Below, one piece after another: positions 17,889 through 25,080 of a stretch of 64,000 nucleotides of DNA. Location: assembly GCF_001439785.1 (NCBI RefSeq), contig NZ_JYLI01000025.1, positions 20,439-84,438 of the forward strand, in the 5' to 3' direction. Numbering within the stretch: the stretch's first letter is position 1; each line of letters starts with the position of its first letter. The notes under the pieces are model-generated. The model searched no databases, was not told where the DNA came from, and saw only the letters and a program-made list of their open reading frames with translations. This stretch comes from Pseudomonas poae (GTDB lineage: Bacteria > Pseudomonadota > Gammaproteobacteria > Pseudomonadales > Pseudomonadaceae). The position numbers and the translations under genes were made by a program.

Positions 17889-18797
17889 CTATCGCGAGCA
17901 AGCCCCTTCCCACGCGGTGACGCGCGCAATGTTTGCGCGAAACGTCAGGTAGTGCTTGAGCACCTGCACCGGCGCTTCGATCTGCGGGTAGTGGCCGATG
18001 TTGGTCAGCAGCACGGTGTCGGCATGGGGCACCAGTTGATGGTATCGCTCCACCATGTGTGCCCCGGAGATCGGGTCGACCTCGCCATCGATCACGCGCA
18101 ACGGCACATCGCCCACTTGCATGGCCGCCACCCAGCGATCACGCAGGGTACGGCGCTGAGGCACGTAGGCGATGAGTTTGTGCAGGATGCGCGTGCCGTC
18201 GCTGGCGCTGATCAGGCTCCAGAAATCGTCAAGGGCGCTTTCGCTGGGGCGGGTCCGGGGGCCGAAAATCTGGCTGAAGCTGTTGGACAAGGCGTTGCGT
18301 CCAAAGGCGCGGCTGATCATCCAGCCCAGTGGGCTGAGCAAGAGCTTTTGGACCAGCGCCGGGCGATGGGTTTCAGGAAACAGCCCGCCGTTGAGGAACA
18401 CGCAACTGGCCATCTGGAAGCGACCTTCGTAATGCCGGGCCAGCAGTTCCTGGGCGACGCTGTCGCCATAGTCATGGGCCAGCACATGCACGGGCTGCTC
18501 AACCCCCAGGTGCTTGAGCAGCGCCTGTTGCAGATCGGCCTGCTCCAGCAGGCAATAGCCGTGGTCCAGTGGCTTGGCCGAATCGCCGAAGCCGAGCATG
18601 TCGCAGGCAATCACCAGGTTGCGGTGGGCCAGGGGCTGCCACAGGTAGTGCCAGTCCCAACTGGCGGTGGGAAAGCCATGGATCAGCAGCAGCGGCTCAC
18701 CCTGGCCGGCCACCCAATAACGAATGGTGTGGCCGCGAAAGTCAAAACTGCGGCTGCGCTTGCGCCAGGCACGCAACGGGATCTCGGCGAGTGGCAT
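17889..18797 (-). CDS. Alpha/beta-hydrolase (epoxide hydrolase / haloalkane dehalogenase-like)
   Basis: A 302-residue alpha/beta-hydrolase. HGFP at 40-43 forms the oxyanion hole, the nucleophile is an aspartate (HDYGDS, D109), the acid is probably D241, and the catalytic histidine is H269 (IGHYPQ). An aspartate nucleophile points to epoxide hydrolases, dehalogenases or related enzymes rather than esterases. The ATG overlaps the stop of a 42-codon upstream ORF (TGATG), so translation is coupled. The last ten codons and the stop come from a REP palindrome (17890-17914), so the C-terminal tail is probably acquired and not part of the fold. Confidence 0.85.
   Translation of the reverse strand: MPLAEIPLRAWRKRSRSFDFRGHTIRYWVAGQGEPLLLIHGFPTASWDWHYLWQPLAHRNLVIACDMLGFGDSAKPLDHGYCLLEQADLQQALLKHLGVEQPVHVLAHDYGDSVAQELLARHYEGRFQMASCVFLNGGLFPETHRPALVQKLLLSPLGWMISRAFGRNALSNSFSQIFGPRTRPSESALDDFWSLISASDGTRILHKLIAYVPQRRTLRDRWVAAMQVGDVPLRVIDGEVDPISGAHMVERYHQLVPHADTVLLTNIGHYPQIEAPVQVLKHYLTFRANIARVTAWEGACSR
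17890..17914. repeat. REP core overlapping the 3' end of the hydrolase gene
   Basis: TATCGCGAGCAAGCCCCTTCCCACG is one arm of the REP family found complete at 44585 and 51247. It encodes the last residues (WEGACSR) and the stop of the hydrolase. Confidence 0.7.
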
Positions 18798-18925
18798 CAG
18801 GTTTTATACCCCAGGGCTTGCAGGTGGCGTTTGCGCGGCGGCGCCAGGGTCACACGCGTTTGCCGTTCGGCGGCGCTGACCTGGTTTCTGACGTTGGATA
18901 GCGATAGAACGGGGGATGGGCTCAC
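18797..18925 (-). CDS. 42-residue small protein coupled to the hydrolase
   Basis: A short frame starting with GTG at 18925. A near-perfect ribosome site, AAGGAGG, lies 9 bases upstream, better than that of the next gene, which has none of its own. The product begins VSPSPVLSLSNVRNQ and ends QALGYKT; it is basic, has no membrane segment, and I recognise no family. Its stop overlaps the hydrolase start (TGATG), so either it is a genuine small protein or a leader that feeds ribosomes to the hydrolase. It is too short for most gene callers. Confidence 0.6.
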   Translation of the reverse strand: MSPSPVLSLSNVRNQVSAAERQTRVTLAPPRKRHLQALGYKT

Positions 18926-19102
18926 GGCGATAACCTCCTTGGCGCATTTCTTATTGTTTTTTTCGTGGTGGGCCAGTCTAGTCAGACACTCTGGCGCGAT
19001 GAGTTGCCTTCGCAGCCAGCTTGATGACCGTGCGAGTCAGTTGCAAGAATAGTTCGATCGAGGGTCGGCGGCGTCAGAGAAGCGCCGCCAGAAAAGCCGC
19101 AA

Positions 19103-19558
19103 TCAGCCGCGCAGGGCCGCCACCAGATCGCCTAGCCAGGGCTCGGCGTCGGCTTCCGGGGTGACACTTTCGCTGGCGTCCAGGCGCAGCATCGGCAGCA
19201 CTTCGCGCACGCCCAGTTCACTGAACAATTCGCGCATCTGCTCGCCACCGCCGCAAAAGGTATCGCCATAGCTGGCGTCGCCGAGGCCGATAACGGCGCC
19301 GGGCAGTCCGCGCCAGGCGGCGGGCAGTTGGTCACGGATGCTCGAATACAACGGCTGCAGATTGTCGGGCAGTTCGCCCATGCCGGTGGTGGACGTCACC
19401 GCAAGCAAAGCCTCGGGTGCAAACGCCTGCACATCTGCCAGGGTGGCGCGAGGGTTGTGCCAGGCTTCGAAACCGGCCGCAGTGAGGATGCCGACCGCAT
19501 GGCGGGCGACTTCTTCAGCCGTGCCGTACACTGAGCCGGAAAGGATGGCGACTTTCAT
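19103..19558 (-). CDS. Flavodoxin (MioC-like)
   Basis: A 151-residue FMN-binding electron carrier. The phosphate loop is SGSVYGTAEEVA (7-18), followed by STTGMGELPDNL in the 50s loop and GLGDASYGDTFCGGG in the 90s loop, the usual three FMN contacts. The length matches short-chain flavodoxins such as MioC and YqcA. I use the ATG at 19558 (MKVAILSG) rather than the TTG just before it; AGGATCAG lies upstream. It stands alone on the minus strand, divergent from the LOV gene. The redox partner is unknown. Confidence 0.88.
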   Translation of the reverse strand: MKVAILSGSVYGTAEEVARHAVGILTAAGFEAWHNPRATLADVQAFAPEALLAVTSTTGMGELPDNLQPLYSSIRDQLPAAWRGLPGAVIGLGDASYGDTFCGGGEQMRELFSELGVREVLPMLRLDASESVTPEADAEPWLGDLVAALRG

Positions 19559-19685
19559 CAATCTGATCCTGTGGTTGAATGAAAGCCTGGGATATTAACA
19601 GCTGAGGCAAATATTTCGGTGCGCCCCGTGCAACATCCTGCCGGTGCCATAAACTGCCCTGTGTAAACACGCTTTGGATCGCTTA

Positions 19686-20153
19686 ATGATTAACCCCAAC
19701 CTGATGCAAATGGTGATCAACGCTTCCAACGACGGCATCGTGGTCGCCGAACGAGAAGGCCGCGAGACGCCGGTGATTTACGTCAACCCGGCTTTCGAGC
19801 GCCTGACCGGCTACACCCTCGATGAAATCCTCTATCAGGACTGCCGCTTCCTGCAGACCGGTGACCGCGACCAGCCAGGCCTGACGGTCGTTCGCAAAGC
19901 CATGCAGGAGGGTACATCCTGCCGCGAAGTCCTGCGCAACTACCGCAAGGATGGCACGCCGTTCTGGAATGAACTGTCGCTTTCAACGCTGTATAACGAG
20001 GCCGACAAGCTGACGTATTTCATCGGTGTGCAAAAGGACGTCACGCTGCAGGTAAAGGCTGAGCAGCGCGTCGTACAACTGGAAGCTGAACTGGCCAGGG
20101 TCAAGAGTGAGCTCGCAGCGCTGAAGGCCGCGGCCGGATCGAATAAAGTTTAG
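19686..20153 (+). CDS. Short LOV-domain blue-light photoreceptor
   Basis: A 155-residue protein made almost only of a LOV (PAS) domain. The photoactive cysteine is C53 in DCRFLQ (52-57), where it forms an adduct with FMN in blue light. The sequence DEILYQDCRFLQ and the start MINPNLMQMVINASNDGIVV closely resemble the short LOV proteins PpSB1/PpSB2 of P. putida as I recall them. After the core, residues 125-152 form a helical, charged segment (LEAELARVKSELAALKAAA) likely to be a dimerising coiled coil. There is no effector domain, so it must signal by protein contact; the MerR regulator 670 bp away is the likely partner. Confidence 0.93.
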   Translation: MINPNLMQMVINASNDGIVVAEREGRETPVIYVNPAFERLTGYTLDEILYQDCRFLQTGDRDQPGLTVVRKAMQEGTSCREVLRNYRKDGTPFWNELSLSTLYNEADKLTYFIGVQKDVTLQVKAEQRVVQLEAELARVKSELAALKAAAGSNKV

Positions 20154-20211
20154 AAACCGTGGGCATTAGAATGGATAATCGCCCCTCACTCTTCCTCATT
20201 GAGCCCAATCA

Positions 20212-20817
20212 ATGTCACGCGAAGCGCTTCTGACTCAGGACGAGTTGGATTTCATTCAGAACATGCAGCACAACCCTCAGCTCAATCTGAGAGATGCTTC
20301 GTCGAGCCTGACGGTCAATGGCGGTGCGCAATTGCGCGACCTGCTCACCCGGCTGGCGGCTCACGACCATGTCACGCTGCAGGCGCAATTCGACAACCAG
20401 CAACTCACCTTCCCCCTGCATTTGGTGGAGGACGAGTTCAATGCAGTGCATTTGCGCGTCGGCGTGCCGAGCATCTTTGAAGACGGGCCGATGATCCGCC
20501 CATGGCGCCTGGCGCTGGAAACACCGGTGGCGCTGGAAAACATCCGCGGCACCCCCGGCGCGCTGTGGGTGCATCAGGTGTCATTCAAGGGCGTGCTGGT
20601 GGAAATGCGTGGCCGCGGCAAGCCGCCCAGGACCTTTTCGCTGTGGTTCAGTCCATCGGGCTACGAGCGTATTTCGCTACGCGGGACGTTCGAGCGGGAG
20701 ACGGCGCGGGGCTTGTTTGCCTACCGCCTGAGCCAGGGCGATGCAGATGAAACCGAGCGCCTGCGCCAGTTCATCCTGCACGAACATCGCCGAGTGCACC
20801 CGCACATGCATGCCTGA
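20212..20817 (+). CDS. Protein of unknown function between LOV and MerR genes (possible degenerate PilZ fold)
   Basis: A 201-residue soluble protein with no signal or membrane segment. I do not recognise a family with certainty. Residues 100-160 run as short beta strands (VALENIRG, LWVHQVSFKGVLVEM, TFSLWFS, YERISLRGTFE). QVSFKG (122-127) resembles the D/NxSxxG half of the PilZ c-di-GMP motif, but the paired RxxxR motif is not evident, so ligand binding is doubtful. The C-terminus ends in a histidine-rich HEHRRVHPHMHA. It follows the LOV gene by 58 bp and its stop lies 2 bp from that of the convergent merR gene. Confidence 0.7.
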   Translation: MSREALLTQDELDFIQNMQHNPQLNLRDASSSLTVNGGAQLRDLLTRLAAHDHVTLQAQFDNQQLTFPLHLVEDEFNAVHLRVGVPSIFEDGPMIRPWRLALETPVALENIRGTPGALWVHQVSFKGVLVEMRGRGKPPRTFSLWFSPSGYERISLRGTFERETARGLFAYRLSQGDADETERLRQFILHEHRRVHPHMHA

Positions 20818-20819
20818 AT

Positions 20820-21779
20820 TCAGGCATCCAGCCTCGCGCCGAGAAACTGCTGCAAGCGAGCCTGCATCGACTGCCCGTCATTGCCCAGGCGGCCAATGGC
20901 GGAACCGGCCAGGCTTTCGCGAGCCAGGTCCGATGCGTCCCCGGCCAGCAACAGCGGGCAGTCCAGGGTCAGCGCCAGGCGCCTGAGGCGCAGCGGCAGT
21001 TCGCTGCCGGGCGCATGATTGGAAAACAACACCAGCGCGCGCGGCCGGGTTTTTTCGCACACCAGCGTCAATTCATCGAAAGGCTGGCCCACACCCAGCA
21101 CTTTGACCGAGAGCTGATCACTGCTCATCAAGACCCCCGCCACCAGCAACTCCAGCTCACGGCACTCGCCGGCAATGGCCGCCAGCAGCACACGTGGTAC
21201 GGGCGAAGCGCAGGCCAGCCGCAGACGTTTTGACGTACTGGCACGCAGGAAGTTATCGAAGAACAACCATTCACTGGCCTGGCCGAAGCGGCCCTGGTGG
21301 CGCAACAGATCGTTCCACAGCGGCATGAGGATGTCCTGGAACGCTACGCTCGCCGGGTAGGTCGCAAAAATCTGACCGTAGAGGGTCTCCAACTCGGCAT
21401 CGTCAAAAGCGCTGATGGCGAGCATCAGTCGCGCCTGCCAACTCGGCCATTCACCCTCCTCGTCCGGGTTCTGCTCAGCGCGAACGACCACGGCCTGCTG
21501 GTCATCACGGGCGATGATCTTTGCGACCTTGCTGACGGCCAGGCCTCGCTCAATCCAGTCGAGGATGCGATTCACCGTGTCGATATCCGCTCGGGAGTAC
21601 AGGCGATGCCCGCTTTCGGTGCGCGTGGGCTGGATCAGGGCATAACGACGCTCCCACGCACGCAAGGTGACAGGGTTGACCCCAGTCAACCTGGAGACTT
21701 CACGAATCGGAAGCAACTCAGCGGAATTGGAGTCGGCAACCGGGGCGATTTCGTGGACAGGAGTAATGATTTCGGACAT
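20820..21779 (-). CDS. MerR-family regulator with degenerate B12-binding domain (class II LitR-like)
   Basis: A 319-residue regulator. The MerR helix-turn-helix is at 24-92 (IREVSRLTGVNPVTLRAWERRY). A cap-like helical region follows, where the EH pair of CarH/LitR is replaced (WLFFDNFLR, 171-179). The last third has a Rossmann-like B12 domain in which DxHxxG has become ECRELE (205-210). Such proteins, class II LitR, cannot hold cobalamin in the usual way; in P. putida they are reported to work with a short LOV protein. The LOV gene lies 670 bp away, and the pteridine genes start divergently, so I infer a light-controlled repressor of the fol run. Confidence 0.86.
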   Translation of the reverse strand: MSEIITPVHEIAPVADSNSAELLPIREVSRLTGVNPVTLRAWERRYALIQPTRTESGHRLYSRADIDTVNRILDWIERGLAVSKVAKIIARDDQQAVVVRAEQNPDEEGEWPSWQARLMLAISAFDDAELETLYGQIFATYPASVAFQDILMPLWNDLLRHQGRFGQASEWLFFDNFLRASTSKRLRLACASPVPRVLLAAIAGECRELELLVAGVLMSSDQLSVKVLGVGQPFDELTLVCEKTRPRALVLFSNHAPGSELPLRLRRLALTLDCPLLLAGDASDLARESLAGSAIGRLGNDGQSMQARLQQFLGARLDA

Positions 21780-21813
21780 CAGGCGGCCAGCAGCATGTAT
21801 GAAATTGGATCCT

Positions 21814-21843
21814 ATTTAACGCTTTTATACCTTTGTTTTTCAA
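21814..21843 (-). promoter_or_regulatory. Probable sigma-70 promoter of the merR gene
   Basis: On the minus strand TTGAAA, an 18-bp spacer and TTAAAT lie about 35 bp before the merR start. The stretch is unusually AT-rich for this genome. Confidence 0.4.
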
Positions 21844-21992
21844 GGACCGGGCCTATCGGACCAAAGTCGCTGGCGTATTCGCGAAAAACAGGAATAATCC
21901 TTGCTTGCTTTTCAACAGAGCTGCAACACCCCGCAGCTTCGTTTGTGCGCCACCTACCCGGTTCAGCGCGCCCGTACATTCGGAGATACACA

Positions 21993-22550
21993 ATGTCTAC
22001 CTCACCCGTCACCTTGATGGTTGCGCGCCGCGTGGCCAAAGGGCGCTACGCAGAACTGATGGCCTGGCTGCGCGAAGGCGAGCAACTGGCCACGGACTTT
22101 CCCGGTTACCTGGGCTCCGGCGTACTGGCCCCGCCGCCCCATGACGATGAGTTCCAGATTATCTTCCGCTTCGCCGACGAAACCACCCTGCACGCCTGGG
22201 AGTTTTCCGCCTCGCGCAGTGCCTGGCTGAGCCGTGGCAGCGAGCTGTTTGCCGACCCGTCCGAGCACCGCGTGCGCGGCATCGATGGCTGGTTTGGCGC
22301 AGTGGGCGTGCGACCGCCACGCTGGAAGCAGGCAGTGGCGATCTGGCTGGCATTTTTCCCGGTGTCGCTGTTGTTCAACTTTGGCCTGGGGCCACTGCTG
22401 GGCGAGCTGGACCTGGTACCGCGCATTCTGGCCAGCACCCTGGCGCTCACACCGTTGATGGTGTTCTGGTTCATCCCACTGTCGACCCACCTGCTGGCCA
22501 ACTGGCTCCATCCCTCGCCGCCGACCAAGGTCACGCAAGCTCCCGCCTGA
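21993..22550 (+). CDS. Antibiotic-biosynthesis-monooxygenase-like membrane protein
   Basis: A 185-residue protein. Residues 5-95 form an ABM-type ferredoxin-like fold (VTLMVARRVAKGRYAEL, then FQIIFRFADETTLHAWEFS), seen in small cofactor-free monooxygenases and haem-degrading enzymes. Two membrane helices follow (about 112-132 and 145-165). The ATG at 21993 has GGAGA 6 bases upstream; a much longer open frame reading in from the merR region is a shadow. It is divergent from merR and leads the folM-folE-folX run, so it is probably the first gene of the light-regulated unit. Substrate unknown. Confidence 0.8.
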   Translation: MSTSPVTLMVARRVAKGRYAELMAWLREGEQLATDFPGYLGSGVLAPPPHDDEFQIIFRFADETTLHAWEFSASRSAWLSRGSELFADPSEHRVRGIDGWFGAVGVRPPRWKQAVAIWLAFFPVSLLFNFGLGPLLGELDLVPRILASTLALTPLMVFWFIPLSTHLLANWLHPSPPTKVTQAPA

Positions 22551-22607
22551 GTACAGGGAAGGCCGGTCGCTGGTATAGTTTCAACCTGCCCGCGACCCGA
22601 GCTTCCC

Positions 22608-23318
22608 ATGACCGCACCCCTTGCCCCGATCCTGATCACCGGCGGCGCCCAGCGCGTCGGCCTGCATTGTGCCGAGCGATTGCTGGACGCCGGTCAGCCG
22701 GTGATTTTCAGCTACCGCAGTGAGCGCCCTGGCGTTCACGCTCTGCGCGAGCGTGGCGCAACCGGCCTGTTTGCCGACTTCTCCAGTGAGGCCGGGATTC
22801 TTGCGTTTATCAACGCACTCAAGACCCACACCGATTGCCTGCGCGCCATCATTCATAACGCCTCGACCTGGGTCGCGGAAACGCCGGGCGACGAAAGCCG
22901 CGCGTTTAACGACATGTTCAGCGTGCACATGCTTGCGCCTTATCTGATCAACCTGCATTGTTCAACCTTGCTGCAACGCTCGACACCTGCCGATATCGTG
23001 CACATCAGCGATGACGTGGTGCGCAAGGGCAGCCACCAGCACGTCGCCTATTGCGCCACCAAGGCCGGGCTCGACAGCCTCACGCTGTCGTTTGCCGCGC
23101 AGTTCGCGCCGCTGATCAAGGTCAACGGCATCGCGCCGGCGATGGTGATGTTCAACGAGGGCGACGATGCGGCTTACCGCGAAAAAGTCCTGGCCAAGTC
23201 GGCCCTGGGCATCGAGCCCGGGCCGGATGTGATCTATCAGAGTGTTCGTTACCTGCTGGACAACCCCTATGTCACTGGAACCACCCTGACCGTTAACGGT
23301 GGGCGGCATATCAAGTAA
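22608..23318 (+). CDS. folM: Dihydromonapterin/dihydrofolate reductase FolM
   Basis: A 236-residue short-chain dehydrogenase of the pteridine-reductase type. It has TGGAQRVG at 11-18, the altered nucleotide loop (TGxxxRxG) that marks FolM and PTR1 rather than FabG, and the catalytic Y148 and K152 (YCATK). It reduces dihydromonapterin to tetrahydromonapterin, the cofactor of phenylalanine hydroxylase in Pseudomonas. It lies between the ABM gene (57 bp) and folE (20 bp), and with folX completes the monapterin route. Gene order alone would support the call. Confidence 0.88.
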   Translation: MTAPLAPILITGGAQRVGLHCAERLLDAGQPVIFSYRSERPGVHALRERGATGLFADFSSEAGILAFINALKTHTDCLRAIIHNASTWVAETPGDESRAFNDMFSVHMLAPYLINLHCSTLLQRSTPADIVHISDDVVRKGSHQHVAYCATKAGLDSLTLSFAAQFAPLIKVNGIAPAMVMFNEGDDAAYREKVLAKSALGIEPGPDVIYQSVRYLLDNPYVTGTTLTVNGGRHIK

Positions 23319-23338
23319 GCCGTTTTTGAGGATGTTGT

Positions 23339-23899
23339 ATGACTGTATCCCTGCCCCACCACTACCGCGAGATCCTTAAAGGCCTGGGTGAAGACCCGGA
23401 GCGCGAAGGCCTGCTCGACACCCCCAAGCGCGCCGCCAAGGCCATGCAGTACCTGTGTCATGGCTACGAGCAGAACCTGGAAACCATCGTCAACGGCGCG
23501 CTGTTTGCGTCCGACAACGATGAAATGGTGATCCTCAAGGACATCGAGCTGTATTCGCTGTGCGAGCACCACCTGCTGCCCTTTATCGGCAAGGCCCATG
23601 TGGCCTATATTCCGACCGGCAAGGTGCTGGGCCTGTCGAAGCTGGCGCGCATCGTGGACATGTTCGCCCGGCGCCTGCAGATCCAGGAAAACCTCACGCG
23701 GCAGATCGCCGACGCCATTCAGGACGTGACCCAGGCCGCCGGCGTGGCGGTGGTGATCGAGGCCCGGCACATGTGCATGATGATGCGCGGCGTGGAAAAA
23801 CAGAATTCAACCATGAACACTTCGGTGATGCTCGGCGCATTTCGCGAGTCGAGCACCACGCGCATGGAGTTCCTGCAACTGATTGGACGGAGCAAGTAG
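23339..23899 (+). CDS. folE: GTP cyclohydrolase I (FolE)
   Basis: A 186-residue cytoplasmic enzyme that converts GTP to 7,8-dihydroneopterin triphosphate. The zinc ligands are C75, H78 (CEHH, 75-78) and C146 (HMCMMMRGV). Residues EDPEREGLLDTPKR (18-31) and the C-terminal RxEFLQLI are family signatures. It is shorter at the N-terminus than the E. coli enzyme (222 aa), as usual in Pseudomonas. Several pseudomonads carry more than one folE; this copy stands with folM and folX, so it may serve monapterin more than folate. It is 2 bp upstream of folX. Confidence 0.95.
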   Translation: MTVSLPHHYREILKGLGEDPEREGLLDTPKRAAKAMQYLCHGYEQNLETIVNGALFASDNDEMVILKDIELYSLCEHHLLPFIGKAHVAYIPTGKVLGLSKLARIVDMFARRLQIQENLTRQIADAIQDVTQAAGVAVVIEARHMCMMMRGVEKQNSTMNTSVMLGAFRESSTTRMEFLQLIGRSK

Positions 23900-23901
23900 C
23901 A

Positions 23902-24306
23902 ATGCCACAACTTCAACCAGGCATGGCGCGCATCCGGGTCAAGGACCTGTGCCTGCGCACCTTTATCGGCATCAACGAGGATGAAATCCTCAACAAGCAG
24001 GACGTGCTGATCAACCTGACCATCCTGTATGCCGCCCAGGCCGCCGTGCGCGACAACGATATCGACCACGCCCTGAATTACCGCACCATCACCAAGGCGA
24101 TCATTGCCCATGTGGAAGGCAACCGCTTTGCCTTGCTTGAGCGCCTCACCCAGGAACTGCTGGACCTGGTGATGGGCAATGAGTCCGTGCTGTATGCCGA
24201 AGTCGAAGTGGACAAGCCCCATGCGCTGCGCTTTGCCGAATCGGTGTCGATTACGTTGGCGGCAAGCCGCCCAGCCTCAAACAACAAGCTTCAACCCACA
24301 ACTTAA
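23902..24306 (+). CDS. folX: Dihydroneopterin triphosphate 2'-epimerase (FolX)
   Basis: A 134-residue enzyme of the FolB/FolX tunnelling fold. It converts dihydroneopterin triphosphate to the monapterin form. The core begins RIRVKDLCLRTFIGINEDE, with the FolX-type IGxNxDE rather than the FolB GxxxWE pattern, and ends in VEVDKPHALRFAESVSITL. The ATG at 23902 comes 2 bases after the folE stop. The last ten residues (ASNNKLQPTT) lie in a region with AAGCTTCAA/TTGAAGCTT inverted repeats, so the tail is probably not conserved. Confidence 0.9.
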   Translation: MPQLQPGMARIRVKDLCLRTFIGINEDEILNKQDVLINLTILYAAQAAVRDNDIDHALNYRTITKAIIAHVEGNRFALLERLTQELLDLVMGNESVLYAEVEVDKPHALRFAESVSITLAASRPASNNKLQPTT

Positions 24307-24356
24307 AGCCATCCTCATCCCAACTTGCAGCTTGAAGCTTATCCGCTTGAAGCTGT
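24284..24356. repeat. Imperfect inverted-repeat cluster downstream of folX
   Basis: AAGCTTCAA near 24287, TTGCAGCTTGAAGCTT near 24324 and GCTTGAAGCTG near 24346 form overlapping inverted repeats. It looks like a decayed palindromic repeat and covers the folX stop. Confidence 0.4.
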
Positions 24357-24371
24357 CTCGAAGAGCCCCCC

Positions 24372-24668
24372 ATGACCGACCAACAACGCCTCGAACTCGA
24401 AGCCGCCGCCTTTCGCCGACTGGTGGCGCACCTGGACAGCCGCAAGGATGTGCAGAACATCGACCTGATGAACCTGTCGGGCTTTTGCCGTAACTGCTTG
24501 TCCAAGTGGTACAAGGCCGAGGCCGACGAGCGCCAGATCGAACTGAGCCTGGATGACGCCCGGGAAGTGGTGTACGGCATGCCCTACGCCGAGTGGAAAG
24601 CCCAGTACCAGCAAGAAGCCAGCGCCGAGCAGCAGGCTGCGTTTGCCAAAGGAAAAACCCATGACTGA
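24372..24668 (+). CDS. DUF1244 family protein
   Basis: A 98-residue small soluble protein of the DUF1244 family, recognisable from LVAHLDSRKDVQNIDLMNLS and GFCRNCLSKWYKAEA; the CRNC pair and the tryptophan are constant in the family. It is all-helical and its biochemical role is not known. It overlaps the start of the HopJ-family gene by 8 bases (ATGACTGA), so the two are translated together, a pairing common in proteobacteria. Confidence 0.88.
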   Translation: MTDQQRLELEAAAFRRLVAHLDSRKDVQNIDLMNLSGFCRNCLSKWYKAEADERQIELSLDDAREVVYGMPYAEWKAQYQQEASAEQQAAFAKGKTHD

Positions 24669-24999
24669 CCTGAATACCCTGCACGCCAGCCTCAACAGCG
24701 GCGAACACGAATTTGCCGACACCCTGGCATTTATCGCCGCCGGTTACGACTACCAGCCGCAAGCTTTCACCAATGGCAGTGTGGAAAACGCTGCCGGGCA
24801 GAACGAGGGGTCGTGCAAGACCTTGGGTTTGGCGTTACTGGAAGGCTTGAGCGACCAGCAAGCATTGCTGGCTTTTGGGGAGCATTACCGGTCGGTGGTG
24901 TCCACGCCTGAGGGCAGCGACCATGGCAATATTCGCGCGCTGATCGAGCATGGCCTGGCCGGCGTAAAATTTGCGGCACAGCCTCTGACCCGCAAATGA
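24661..24999 (+). CDS. HopJ-type III effector family protein
   Basis: A 112-residue protein of the HopJ family. Signature stretches are FADTLAFIAAGYDYQPQAF and NEGSCKTLGLALLEGL. The name comes from a P. syringae effector candidate, but the family is widespread in non-pathogens, and there is no type III secretion gene in this window, so a housekeeping role is more likely. The ATG at 24661 lies inside the DUF1244 gene; an earlier in-frame start would overlap the latter by over 100 bases. It is followed by a strong bidirectional terminator. Confidence 0.85.
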   Translation: MTDLNTLHASLNSGEHEFADTLAFIAAGYDYQPQAFTNGSVENAAGQNEGSCKTLGLALLEGLSDQQALLAFGEHYRSVVSTPEGSDHGNIRALIEHGLAGVKFAAQPLTRK

Positions 25000-25038
25000 G
25001 CCAGACATTTGCCTTGCAGTGTGATTTAGATTGGGCAT

Positions 25039-25067
25039 AAAAAAACCGGCCTCGCAGCCGGTTTTTT
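25039..25067. terminator. Bidirectional terminator between hopJ-family gene and trxB
   Basis: AAAAAACCGGC / GCCGGTTTTTT around CTCGCA. T-runs on both strands serve the two converging genes. Confidence 0.9.
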
Positions 25068-25080
25068 CAGTTCAACAGGT

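Noticed and set aside
21297..21992. Upstream extension of the ABM-like gene through the merR gene
   Set aside because: The first 230 residues are antisense to merR. The ATG at 21993 has a good ribosome site and begins the conserved domain.
24661..24999. HopJ-family gene as evidence of a type III secretion island
   Set aside because: No secretion, chaperone or hrp-box features are nearby; the family is common in non-pathogens.
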